The notes below the pieces were generated by a model, which worked only from the letters and a program-made list of their open reading frames with translations, was not told the origin of the DNA and made no database searches. Both the position numbers and the translations under genes were made by a program. 64,000 nucleotides of DNA from Algibacter lectus. GTDB lineage: Bacteria; Bacteroidota; Bacteroidia; Flavobacteriales; Flavobacteriaceae. This document shows, one piece after another, positions 18,001 to 25,421 of the stretch; the first letter of the stretch is position 1; each line of letters opens with the position of its first letter. The stretch is from contig NZ_FOLN01000006.1 in NCBI RefSeq assembly GCF_900112395.1, positions 124,001 to 188,000 on the forward strand. The letters are read 5' to 3'.

Positions 18001-21000
18001 ACAAGGCCGTGATAACCTTTGCTTCTTCAGCTAAAAACATCAACCTTACCGTCTCTATTGAAAAGGATGAGAAAATTATTAAAACTGAAATTATACAGCT
18101 TAATAACAACAAAAAAAGCATCACAATTCCGGTAACGGAAAATGATTTAGGAGGCTTTACGGTAAACTACAGCTTTGCGGTTTATAATAGCTACCAATCT
18201 GGTTCTGTATTTATTTCAGTTCCCTTCCCAAAAACAAATCTAGACATTGAAACCATTACGTTTAGAGATAAACTACAACCTGGCACAGAAGAAAATTGGC
18301 AGTTTAAAATTAAAGGTCCAAAAGGCGAAAAAGTAAGTGCCGAAATTTTGGCAAGTATGTATGATGCCTCTTTAGATCAATTTAACTACCATAGTTGGTA
18401 CTTTAGCCCAATTCAGAATTCTACATACCGAACACGAACTTACAGTCAAGCAAATTCAAGCTTTGGGAATAGCCAATTTAGAGTTTATAACAGCTATACC
18501 AATGTTAGATATCCTGTACAATATTATGATCAATTAGATTGGTTTGGCTTTAATTTTGGAAGACAACACCGTAATATATCTATTAGAGGTATGTCTAGCA
18601 TGGCTAAAAAACGAAGTGGTAGTGTCTCTGGAGTTCACGTCGTTGAAGATCGTATTGAAGCTCCTGAAATGATGATGGAGGAAAGTGAAATGTCTAGTTT
18701 AGATGATACCGTTGTTGTTGGGTACGGCACTCAAAAAGAAGTTAATAATACTGAAGCCTCTACCGAGAAACCTAAAGAAATCGATTTTGATGATGTTCAA
18801 ATTCGTAAAAACCTTCAAGAAACAGCCTTTTTCTTTCCACAGTTAAAAACAGATAAAGACGGAAATATTAGCTTTAATTTCAATACACCAGAAGCTTTAA
18901 CAAAATGGAAATTACAATTATTAGCGCACACCAAAACCTTAGAAAGCAGCACTAGAACATTAACAACAGTTACCCAAAAGGAATTGATGGTTTCGCCAAA
19001 TGCACCACGTTTTTTACGCCAAGGCGATGTTATTTCTATCAGTACTAAAATTTCAAACCTTACAGACCAAGTACTTTCTGGTCAGGCTAAGCTAATTTTA
19101 ACCGATGCCTTAACCGGAAAAGAAATTAACGGAGCATTAGGTATTACTGAAGCTGATAAAACCTTCAATGTAAATGCTGCCGGTAACACACAAGTATCAT
19201 GGCAACTAAACGTTCCTGATAACATACAGGCTGTGCAATACAAAATTGTTGCTAAAGCGGGCGATTATAGCGATGGCGAGCAAAATGCTTTACCTGTTTT
19301 AAGCAATCGCATGTTGGTAACCGAAACTTTACCAATGTGGGTACGTAGCAATGAAACTAAAACATTTGTTTTAGATAAGCTGAAAAACAATAACTCTTCA
19401 ACTTTAAAAAACCATAAACTTACTCTAGAAGTAACCTCTAATCCTGCTTGGTATGCGGTTCAGGCCTTGCCATACCTTATGGAATATCCATACGAGTGTA
19501 ACGAGCAAACTTTTAGTCGTTATTATGCCAATGCCCTGGCGAGCCATATTGCAAACTCGAACCCAAGAATTCAGGAGGTTTTTAACCAATGGAAAAATAG
19601 CGATGCGTTGCTTTCTAACTTAGAAAAAAATGAAGATTTAAAATCTATTTTAATTCAAGAAACACCTTGGTTACGTGATGCACAAAGCGAAACGGAGCAG
19701 AAAAAACGTATTGCTTTATTATTCGATTTAAACAAAATGAATAACGAATTACAATCTGCCGTTAATAAACTAGATGCTAACCAAATGCCGAATGGTGCTT
19801 GGTCTTGGTTTAAAGGTGGACGCAAAAACCGATACATTACACAACATATAATTACAGGTTTTGGCCATTTAAAACAACTTTCTGTTGCAGATGCTAATGA
19901 AAAAACTGCCGAAATGGTTTCTAAAGCCATTCAGTTTTTGGATGCTGAATTTATTCAAGAATACAAAGACATTAGAAAGTATGATAAGAATATGGACTTA
20001 GATTTAGACCATTTAAGCTATACACAATTGCATTATTTATACATGCGAAGCTTCTTCCCTAATATTAAAAAATCTAAAGAAGTTGAAGAAATCATTAGCT
20101 ATTATCAAACACAAATTGAGAAATATTGGTTAAGTCGTTCGCTTTATGCAAAAGGTCTAATGTCCTTAATTTCACATAGAAATGATGCGCCTATTATGGC
20201 TACCAAAATTTTAAAATCACTCAAAGAAACAAGTATTACTTCGGAAGAATTAGGGATGTACTGGAAAGCTAATACCAACTCTTGGTTCTGGTATCAGGCA
20301 CCAATTGAAACTCAAGCTTTATTAATTGAAGCCTTTTCGGAAATAGAAAATGATACAGAAACAATTGATAATTTAAAAATCTGGTTACTTAAAAACAAAC
20401 AAACCAACCGTTGGAAAACCACAAAATCTACAACCGATGCCGTGTATGCATTATTACTGCAAGGTAGCGATTGGTTAAGTGTAACCGATGCTGTTGAAAT
20501 TGTTTTAGGCGGACAAAAGATTGAACCATCGAAACTTGAAAATGTAAAAGTTGAAGCCGGAACAGGTTACTATAAAACATCGTGGAATACTGCTGAAATT
20601 AAACCAGAAATGGGAGACGTTAGTATTTCTAAAAAAGGAGCAGGTATTGCTTGGGGTAGTTTGTATTGGCAGTATTTTGAAGATTTAGATAAAATTACTT
20701 CAGCAGAAACACCTTTACAATTGAAAAAGAAATTATTCTTAAAAACGAATACGGACACCGGTGAAAAAATAACGGAAATAACAAAGCAAACCGCTTTAAA
20801 TGTTGGAGACTTAGTACGTGTGCGTATAGAACTTAAAAGCGACAGAGCTATGGAGTTTATACATATGAAAGATATGCGAGCAGCAGGTTTTGAGCCCGTG
20901 AATGTAATATCTGCTTATAAGTGGCAAGATGGTTTAGGCTATTATGAAAGCACTAAAGACGCAAGCACCAATTTCTTTTTTGATTATTTACCTAAAGGCG

Positions 21001-21131
21001 TTTATGTTTTTGAATACGATTTACGTGTAAATAACTCCGGAAATATGAGCAACGGCATAACCACGATACAAAGTATGTATGCTCCAGAATTTAGTAGCCA
21101 TAGTGAAGGTGTACGTGTTTTAGTTGACTAG
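15051..21131 (+). CDS. Alpha-2-macroglobulin family protein with thioester motif
   Basis: Bacterial alpha-2-macroglobulins are large envelope proteins that trap proteases and attach to them through a thioester. The 2026-residue protein has a signal peptide (ending about SPAQ), an N-terminal helical extension, MG2-type beta domains (about 560-800, with TDRSIYRPSQTVYFKA), the A2M domain (FFFPQLKTDKDGNISFNFNTPEALTKW), and a thioester motif CNEQ at 1483-1486 inside EYPYECNEQTF. A helical thioester domain and a receptor-binding-like C-terminus follow. It has no lipobox, unlike many proteobacterial homologues. At residues 1221-1231 there is VVVGYGTQKEV, the hallmark segment of SusC-type TonB-dependent receptors, preceded by SIRGMSSM. 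The usual partner gene pbpC is not adjacent. A Met/Glu-rich bait-like stretch (EAPEMMMEESEM) precedes the VVVGYG segment. Confidence 0.95.
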   Translation: MKNTLSILMVILFSHFSPAQSPNYDKLWQDVAKFEAEGLPKSALKVVENIEKIAKTNKNQAQTIKTMLFKSKFAIVLEEDAQLDIINDFKSNIATSEFPTKNILENVLANLYWQYYKQNRWKFYNRTQTTEKVDATDFRTWDLQTLFDETHLHFQNSLANGLMLQQEDLKQFAAILTEQKDSKIYRPTLFDFLNHTALEFYKTNETQITKPAYKFEVDNEKLLSDAKTFTELTITSKDSSSLQLQALKIYQNLTRFHLKDKSPFALADVNIERLKFVNEHATFNNKETLLLDALKAENKEHKKHEVSGLYDFEIAQIYYQQSNTYNPKTSNTYKWKAKEALEICDAVIAKFPKSNGAEKCEVLKAIINRTQLQLTSEAFLPVQQNGRIFVQYKNLNHLEFNAYKITEKQFEKFLTLYNSDDQWDFIKPLKSTKTWESTLKNENDYQSHSTEVLLPKLDNGRYLLVATTKNASDKNFSFSNIQITNTALIETESPDFKIFQCIDRTDGAPIANASVELTYTENYTNKIKTEQHKTNSLGQFKINKKREHWYRNVKLKVESNNDLAYFGDYYINRSNTQNEEKTTYKSFLFTDRSIYRPSQTVYFKAIAIKRENNKSEVLENQNVLVYLYNVNGEKVKELQLKTNDFGSVAGDFILPNSGLNGAYYIEINATSNGINFRNTVDFSVEEYKRPKFETQFTPVTDTYKVNDLVKITGKALAYAGSNITDAKVVYTVKRKVRYPSWYYWYRPYFSSEAQEITHGETKTNDKGEFEISFKAQPDQSIDKSSLPIFNYEITADVTDLNGETRSAKTVVNVGYHALIANIMVNPILDKTKKNNQISINTQNLNGSFVDAKGYIKIYKLNAPDFVLRTRPWNAPDYQNFTFENFKTLFPHDAFQDEDDSKNWKKGDLVFQKDFNTKTAKTLELGNIKKWKSGQYIIVLESEDKFGQTVKDEARTTLFSDTDKTLADNQLLSVSANKNRYDIGDKAVITFASSAKNINLTVSIEKDEKIIKTEIIQLNNNKKSITIPVTENDLGGFTVNYSFAVYNSYQSGSVFISVPFPKTNLDIETITFRDKLQPGTEENWQFKIKGPKGEKVSAEILASMYDASLDQFNYHSWYFSPIQNSTYRTRTYSQANSSFGNSQFRVYNSYTNVRYPVQYYDQLDWFGFNFGRQHRNISIRGMSSMAKKRSGSVSGVHVVEDRIEAPEMMMEESEMSSLDDTVVVGYGTQKEVNNTEASTEKPKEIDFDDVQIRKNLQETAFFFPQLKTDKDGNISFNFNTPEALTKWKLQLLAHTKTLESSTRTLTTVTQKELMVSPNAPRFLRQGDVISISTKISNLTDQVLSGQAKLILTDALTGKEINGALGITEADKTFNVNAAGNTQVSWQLNVPDNIQAVQYKIVAKAGDYSDGEQNALPVLSNRMLVTETLPMWVRSNETKTFVLDKLKNNNSSTLKNHKLTLEVTSNPAWYAVQALPYLMEYPYECNEQTFSRYYANALASHIANSNPRIQEVFNQWKNSDALLSNLEKNEDLKSILIQETPWLRDAQSETEQKKRIALLFDLNKMNNELQSAVNKLDANQMPNGAWSWFKGGRKNRYITQHIITGFGHLKQLSVADANEKTAEMVSKAIQFLDAEFIQEYKDIRKYDKNMDLDLDHLSYTQLHYLYMRSFFPNIKKSKEVEEIISYYQTQIEKYWLSRSLYAKGLMSLISHRNDAPIMATKILKSLKETSITSEELGMYWKANTNSWFWYQAPIETQALLIEAFSEIENDTETIDNLKIWLLKNKQTNRWKTTKSTTDAVYALLLQGSDWLSVTDAVEIVLGGQKIEPSKLENVKVEAGTGYYKTSWNTAEIKPEMGDVSISKKGAGIAWGSLYWQYFEDLDKITSAETPLQLKKKLFLKTNTDTGEKITEITKQTALNVGDLVRVRIELKSDRAMEFIHMKDMRAAGFEPVNVISAYKWQDGLGYYESTKDASTNFFFDYLPKGVYVFEYDLRVNNSGNMSNGITTIQSMYAPEFSSHSEGVRVLVD

Positions 21132-21154
21132 AAGTAATAAAAAAAGTAAGTTAG

Positions 21155-21230
21155 GTCATTTCGATGTTAGGAGAAATCATATAATGCATATAATCCTAAA
21201 TTATGTGATGTCTCCATTCGTCGACATGAC
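21155..21230. repeat. Dispersed palindromic repeat, family B
   Basis: The outer arms are GTCATTTCGA and TCGACATGAC. The inner arms are GGAGAAATCA and TGATGTCTCC. Each pair has a single mismatch at the equivalent place. Elements with GTCATTTCGA...GAGAAATC arms are frequent between genes in flavobacterial genomes, and this looks like a degenerate copy. It sits between two convergent genes. Confidence 0.65.
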
Positions 21231-21259
21231 AACGGAAACTCCAAGTAACTTATAAAACA

Positions 21260-21300
21260 AAAAAAGCCGCTTCAAGTTTAACACTTAAAGCGGCTTTTAT
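21260..21300. terminator. Bidirectional terminator between macroglobulin and nuclease genes
   Basis: AAAAAGCCGCTT...AAGCGGCTTTT forms a strong stem around a loop containing a second short inverted repeat (AAGTTTAACACTT). A and T runs on both sides let it serve both convergent genes. Confidence 0.9.
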
Positions 21301-21316
21301 ATTATAAATAGAATTA

Positions 21317-22126
21317 TTAATTAAAACTCCAGTTTTTGTAACTACTAGAAGCTTCTAATTTGTTTTCTAAACTATCTTCTAACTCTGGAAAGAAGTCGAT
21401 TCCCGTAAGTTTTTCAACTTCATCTACAGATACAACAAACTTATATAAGGGTTGTTTAGACTCTACGCTAGGCATTAAAAAAGCAATCATTTTAGTTTTA
21501 CCCGAATTATTATCGATCAAAACTTTATAAAATTGATTTGGCACTGCTACTTGCTCGTCACCAATGGTTTTCATGTTTCCCTTTAACACTCCTCCTGTTA
21601 CGACAAAAACGCCATTATATTTACTTGCCCAATATCTAACTTTCTGTTCTAGCGTATTCCATATACCCGCATTAAAATCATGCTTTTGCGGACTAATATT
21701 ACTTGTTAAAAACGTTTCATCGTGCGCTTCTTTGCTATAACGTCGGTCTCCAGCAGGACAAAGATGCCCGCGATCGTAACCCGATTTCTTATAATTACGC
21801 CAATCTGCTGCGCCTGTTTTTACCGCTTTATCTATTTCAAAATACGGACGTTTAAAATCATTTTTAGATAAATGAGATTTCTTCAACTCATAAGCTACCC
21901 ATTCAGCTTGTTCATAAGGCTCACTGTAAGACAGCGAATATCCATCGTGATGCACAATTTGCCCTGTTGTACTGGTTGGCAAAAAGTATTCGTTTGTATC
22001 ACTCTTAGATGTTCTACCTTCAGTTACAATTTCATTTTTTTCTTCTTCATCTAAAAAATGCTCATATCCATAAATAGCAACCAGAATAACGACGGCAATA
22101 ACCGATAATAATTTTCTTTTCGTCAT
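21317..22126 (-). CDS. DNA/RNA non-specific endonuclease (NUC family)
   Basis: This is a beta-beta-alpha-metal nuclease of the Serratia NucA type that cuts DNA and RNA without sequence specificity. The active-site DRGH motif is at 118-121 (GYDRGHLCPAGDR), and the metal-binding block is SNISPQKHDFNAGIWNTLE with the candidate metal Asn152. Residues 7-22 form a hydrophobic segment (LLSVIAVVILVAIYGY), so the enzyme is exported or membrane-anchored, facing the periplasm. Length (269) is normal. Its ATG follows the stop codon of the alkaline phosphatase gene with no gap, so it is the second gene of that operon. It then meets the bidirectional terminator. Confidence 0.94.
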   Translation of the reverse strand: MTKRKLLSVIAVVILVAIYGYEHFLDEEEKNEIVTEGRTSKSDTNEYFLPTSTTGQIVHHDGYSLSYSEPYEQAEWVAYELKKSHLSKNDFKRPYFEIDKAVKTGAADWRNYKKSGYDRGHLCPAGDRRYSKEAHDETFLTSNISPQKHDFNAGIWNTLEQKVRYWASKYNGVFVVTGGVLKGNMKTIGDEQVAVPNQFYKVLIDNNSGKTKMIAFLMPSVESKQPLYKFVVSVDEVEKLTGIDFFPELEDSLENKLEASSSYKNWSFN

Positions 22127-23764
22127 TTATTCTAAAATGAATTCTAAAGGCTCTCCAAGTTTAAAATTAGGTGCATTAATATCTAACAACGCTGAAATTG
22201 TTGGAGCAATATCTGTAATTTCTGTTCTCTTAACTGTTTTACCATGTTTAATTCCTTTTCCGAAGAACAAAAGCGGCACGTGCGTATCATAATTTAAACC
22301 ACTACCGTGTGTAGAACCTGTTTTTCCGTAAGATATGTAAGCTGGATCTTGAATTACTAAAACATCACCAGAGCGTTTTTGGTTGTATCCGTTTTGAAGT
22401 AATTTTTCAATACCTATTGTAAAAGAAGCTTTCCCCATTGTTGTTGCTGTGTAAGCTTTGTAAACATTGGTATAATTAATTATTTCGTTAACAATAGCAT
22501 CTTGCACGTTTTCTAAATCTAAACCTAACGTTTTAATCTTTTCACGATTTAAAAATATTTGATTATTACTTATGTTTTCAATTAAATCATCGGCTTTAAA
22601 CGTTGTTTTCATAAACGCTTCTAACTCGGTTCTCATAGCTTTATTATTTAAATATCCTGCTGGAATTTTTTTAGACCTCATGTAAGCAGGCACGTTAATA
22701 GCCCCGTGATCTGCAGTTAAAAATACGGTGTAATTTCCTTTACCAACTTCAGCATCTAATCCTTTAAAGAAACGCTCTAAATCTTTATCTAAACGTAAAT
22801 ACGTATCTTCAATTTCTTTAGAATTAACTCCAAAATTATGACCAACATAATCAGTACTAGAAAAACTAACCGTTAAAACATCGGTAAATTCATCTTTACC
22901 TAAATCTTCACCAACTAAAGCTGCTAAAGCAAAATCGGCTACTAAACTATTACCATAAGCCGTTGCTTTCAAAATATCATAACCACCATTTTTTCCTTTT
23001 AAGGCATCTAAATCGTAAGGAAATGTTGCTGTAGCTTGTCCCTTAAAACCACCTTCAAAATCGTTTAAATCACTACCACTTTCTAAATATGTCTCAATAT
23101 TATATAATGTATTCCATGGCTTAAGATATGATTTTACAATACCAGATTTATTAAATTTACTTACCCATTTAGGTAATTCATTCATATAAAAAGAACTAGA
23201 AATAAAGTTTCCTTCATTTTTTCCTTGAAACCAATATGCTGCATTTGCAGTGTGCCCTGCTGGTAAAATAGCTCCACGGTCTTTTACTGATATTCCTATA
23301 GTTTTACCACGCATTTGTGTGAATAACCTATTCTCATCAGCAAATGTTGTGGTTTTCATGCGTTGTGTAGACATTTTTCCTGCATCTGTTTTTGTTCCTA
23401 TAGAAGAAACAGCATCGTCTTGTGCACAATACACCATGGTTTTTAATTCTTTATCGTACCAGTTATTAGCGATAATGCCGTGATATTTAGGACTTGTACC
23501 CGTAAAAATAGATGCGTGACCAGGCCCTGTATAAGTTGGAATATAATTAAAATGATTGTTTTTACAGTTAAAACCTTCATTCATCATACGCTTAAAGCCG
23601 CCTTCTCCATAACGGTCTGCAAATCTTGTTAAATAATCGTAGCGCATTTGATCTACAACAATACCAACCACCAATCTCGGGTTAGTTTCATCAGATTTAT
23701 TTTGTGCTTTAGAAGATAAACTTAACACAAAAACTACAACTAAAAAGAAAATATTTTTATTCAT
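22127..23764 (-). CDS. pafA: PafA-type alkaline phosphatase
   Basis: PafA is the secreted, zinc-dependent, phosphate-insensitive phosphomonoesterase of Flavobacteriia. From the chosen ATG the protein is 545 residues with a signal peptide (MNKNIFFLVVVFVLSLSSKAQ). The active site is fully conserved: Asp38 (VVDQMRYDY), Thr79 nucleophile (PTYTGPGHASIFTGT), Asn100 (IIANNW), Lys161 and Arg163 (GISVKDRGAI), then Asp/His in SSTDYVGHNFG, TADHGAINVP and STHGSGLNYDTHVP. These positions nearly coincide with the Elizabethkingia enzyme's numbering. An upstream in-frame ATG would add 14 residues before the signal peptide and is unlikely. The nuclease gene follows directly. Confidence 0.94.
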   Translation of the reverse strand: MNKNIFFLVVVFVLSLSSKAQNKSDETNPRLVVGIVVDQMRYDYLTRFADRYGEGGFKRMMNEGFNCKNNHFNYIPTYTGPGHASIFTGTSPKYHGIIANNWYDKELKTMVYCAQDDAVSSIGTKTDAGKMSTQRMKTTTFADENRLFTQMRGKTIGISVKDRGAILPAGHTANAAYWFQGKNEGNFISSSFYMNELPKWVSKFNKSGIVKSYLKPWNTLYNIETYLESGSDLNDFEGGFKGQATATFPYDLDALKGKNGGYDILKATAYGNSLVADFALAALVGEDLGKDEFTDVLTVSFSSTDYVGHNFGVNSKEIEDTYLRLDKDLERFFKGLDAEVGKGNYTVFLTADHGAINVPAYMRSKKIPAGYLNNKAMRTELEAFMKTTFKADDLIENISNNQIFLNREKIKTLGLDLENVQDAIVNEIINYTNVYKAYTATTMGKASFTIGIEKLLQNGYNQKRSGDVLVIQDPAYISYGKTGSTHGSGLNYDTHVPLLFFGKGIKHGKTVKRTEITDIAPTISALLDINAPNFKLGEPLEFILE

Positions 23765-23870
23765 TATAATGGGTTTAAGCTTCAAAAATACATATTTTAA
23801 AAACATGATAATTTAAAATAATCGTTAAATCCCACTAACTTTTTTTTACTTTAGCAGTTCAAATTTATAT

Positions 23871-24611
23871 ATGACGTACCTACATAATATAGGAGCTTAT
23901 TTTTTAATGATTGTTGAGATGTTTCGCAAGCCAACCAAATGGAGCGTTATGAAGCAACTAATATTAAAAGATATAGACGATTTAATCATTGGATCTTTAG
24001 GCATTGTTGCCTTTATTGCTTTTTTTGTGGGTGGTGTAGTTACCATACAAACCGCATTAAATATTGACAATCCTTTAATTCCAAAATATTTGGTTGGTTT
24101 TGCTACCAGACAATCTATTATATTAGAATTCGCCCCCACTTTTATTTCTATTGTAATGGCTGGTAAAGTGGGCTCATTTATTACATCGAGTATTGGTACT
24201 ATGCGAGTTACCGAACAAATTGATGCTTTGGAAGTTATGGGAATAAACTCATTAAACTATTTAGTATTTCCAAAATTTATTTCTTTAATGTTATATCCGT
24301 TTGTAATTTCTATCGCTATGTTTTTAGGAATTCTTGGAGGCATGGCTGCCTGTGTTTACGGTGGTTTTAGCTCATTAGACGATTATATTGTTGGTATACA
24401 AATGGATTTTATTCCGTTTCATATTACTTACGCCTTTATAAAAACTTTTGCTTTCGCCTTTATATTAGCAACAATTCCATCTTTTCATGGATATTACATG
24501 AAAGGTGGCGCTTTGGAAGTTGGTAAAGCCAGTACAACCGCATTTGTTTGGACTAGCGTTGTTATTATTCTTTTAAATTATTTACTAACCCAAATGTTGT
24601 TAAGCGCATGA
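23871..24611 (+). CDS. MlaE-family ABC transporter permease
   Basis: This is a permease of the Mla/MCE lipid transport type, which moves phospholipid between the membranes to maintain outer-membrane asymmetry. The 246 residues have an interface helix at the N-terminus and about five hydrophobic segments. They include family-typical sequence such as VGGVVTIQTALN, SIVMAGKVGSFITSSIGTMRVTEQIDALEVMGI and the Gly-rich ILGGMAACVYGG. The ATPase gene overlaps its 3' end by 4 bp. No MCE-domain (MlaD-like) gene follows here, so the substrate-binding partner must be encoded elsewhere. Confidence 0.93.
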   Translation: MTYLHNIGAYFLMIVEMFRKPTKWSVMKQLILKDIDDLIIGSLGIVAFIAFFVGGVVTIQTALNIDNPLIPKYLVGFATRQSIILEFAPTFISIVMAGKVGSFITSSIGTMRVTEQIDALEVMGINSLNYLVFPKFISLMLYPFVISIAMFLGILGGMAACVYGGFSSLDDYIVGIQMDFIPFHITYAFIKTFAFAFILATIPSFHGYYMKGGALEVGKASTTAFVWTSVVIILLNYLLTQMLLSA

Positions 24612-25375
24612 TAGAAGTTAAAGATTTACAGAAATCGTTTGGAGAAGCACATATTTTAAAAGGGATTACAACCACTTTTGAAAAAGGAAAAACAAACTTA
24701 ATTATTGGGCAAAGTGGTTCTGGTAAAACAGTATTTTTAAAATGCTTATTAGGGCTATTCGATTACGAAGAGGGAAGCATTGCTTACGATGGGCATATAT
24801 TTTCTAAACTTACAGAAGATGAAAAACGAAACATGCGTGCAAAAATAGGTATGGTTTTTCAAGGAAGTGCCTTGTTTGATTCTATGACTATTGCAGAAAA
24901 CGTAATGTTCCCGCTACAAATGTTTACCAAACAAAGTAAAAGCGAAATGCAAGATCGTGTAGACTTTGTTTTAAAAAGAGTGAATCTACCAGATGCACAT
25001 AACAAAATGCCAAGTGAAGCTTCAGGAGGTATGCAAAAACGTGTTGCTATTGCTCGCGCAATTGTAAACAAACCTAGATATTTGTTTTGTGATGAACCCA
25101 ACTCTGGTTTAGATCCAAAAACAGCTATTGTAATTGATAATTTAATTAAAGAGATTACAGAAGAATATCAAATTACAACCGTAATTAATTCTCATGATAT
25201 GAATTCTGTGATGGAAATTGGTGAAAAAATTGTGTTCTTAAAAGATGGACTAAAAGCTTGGGAAGGTTCTAAGGAAACTATTTTTAGAACAGATAATGAA
25301 GTGGTTACCGACTTTGTATATTCATCTAACTTATTTAAAAAAGTACGTAAAATGTACTTGGAAGAAAATAGCTAA
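24608..25375 (+). CDS. MlaF-type ABC transporter ATP-binding protein
   Basis: This is the ATPase partner of the preceding permease. The 255 residues contain Walker A (GQSGSGKTVF), Q-loop (GMVFQGSALFDS), the signature EASGGMQKRVAIARA and Walker B (RYLFCDEPNSGLDP) with a switch His (NSHDM). The start overlaps the permease stop as ATGA, a sign of translational coupling. The sequence fits the Mla/TGD (lipid) subfamily of ABC ATPases. No terminator is visible between it and the convergent DUF389 gene 46 bp away. Confidence 0.93.
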   Translation: MIEVKDLQKSFGEAHILKGITTTFEKGKTNLIIGQSGSGKTVFLKCLLGLFDYEEGSIAYDGHIFSKLTEDEKRNMRAKIGMVFQGSALFDSMTIAENVMFPLQMFTKQSKSEMQDRVDFVLKRVNLPDAHNKMPSEASGGMQKRVAIARAIVNKPRYLFCDEPNSGLDPKTAIVIDNLIKEITEEYQITTVINSHDMNSVMEIGEKIVFLKDGLKAWEGSKETIFRTDNEVVTDFVYSSNLFKKVRKMYLEENS

Positions 25376-25421
25376 AATCAGTAACCCATTATTTTTATTT
25401 TAAAGTTGTTATTCTATCGAA

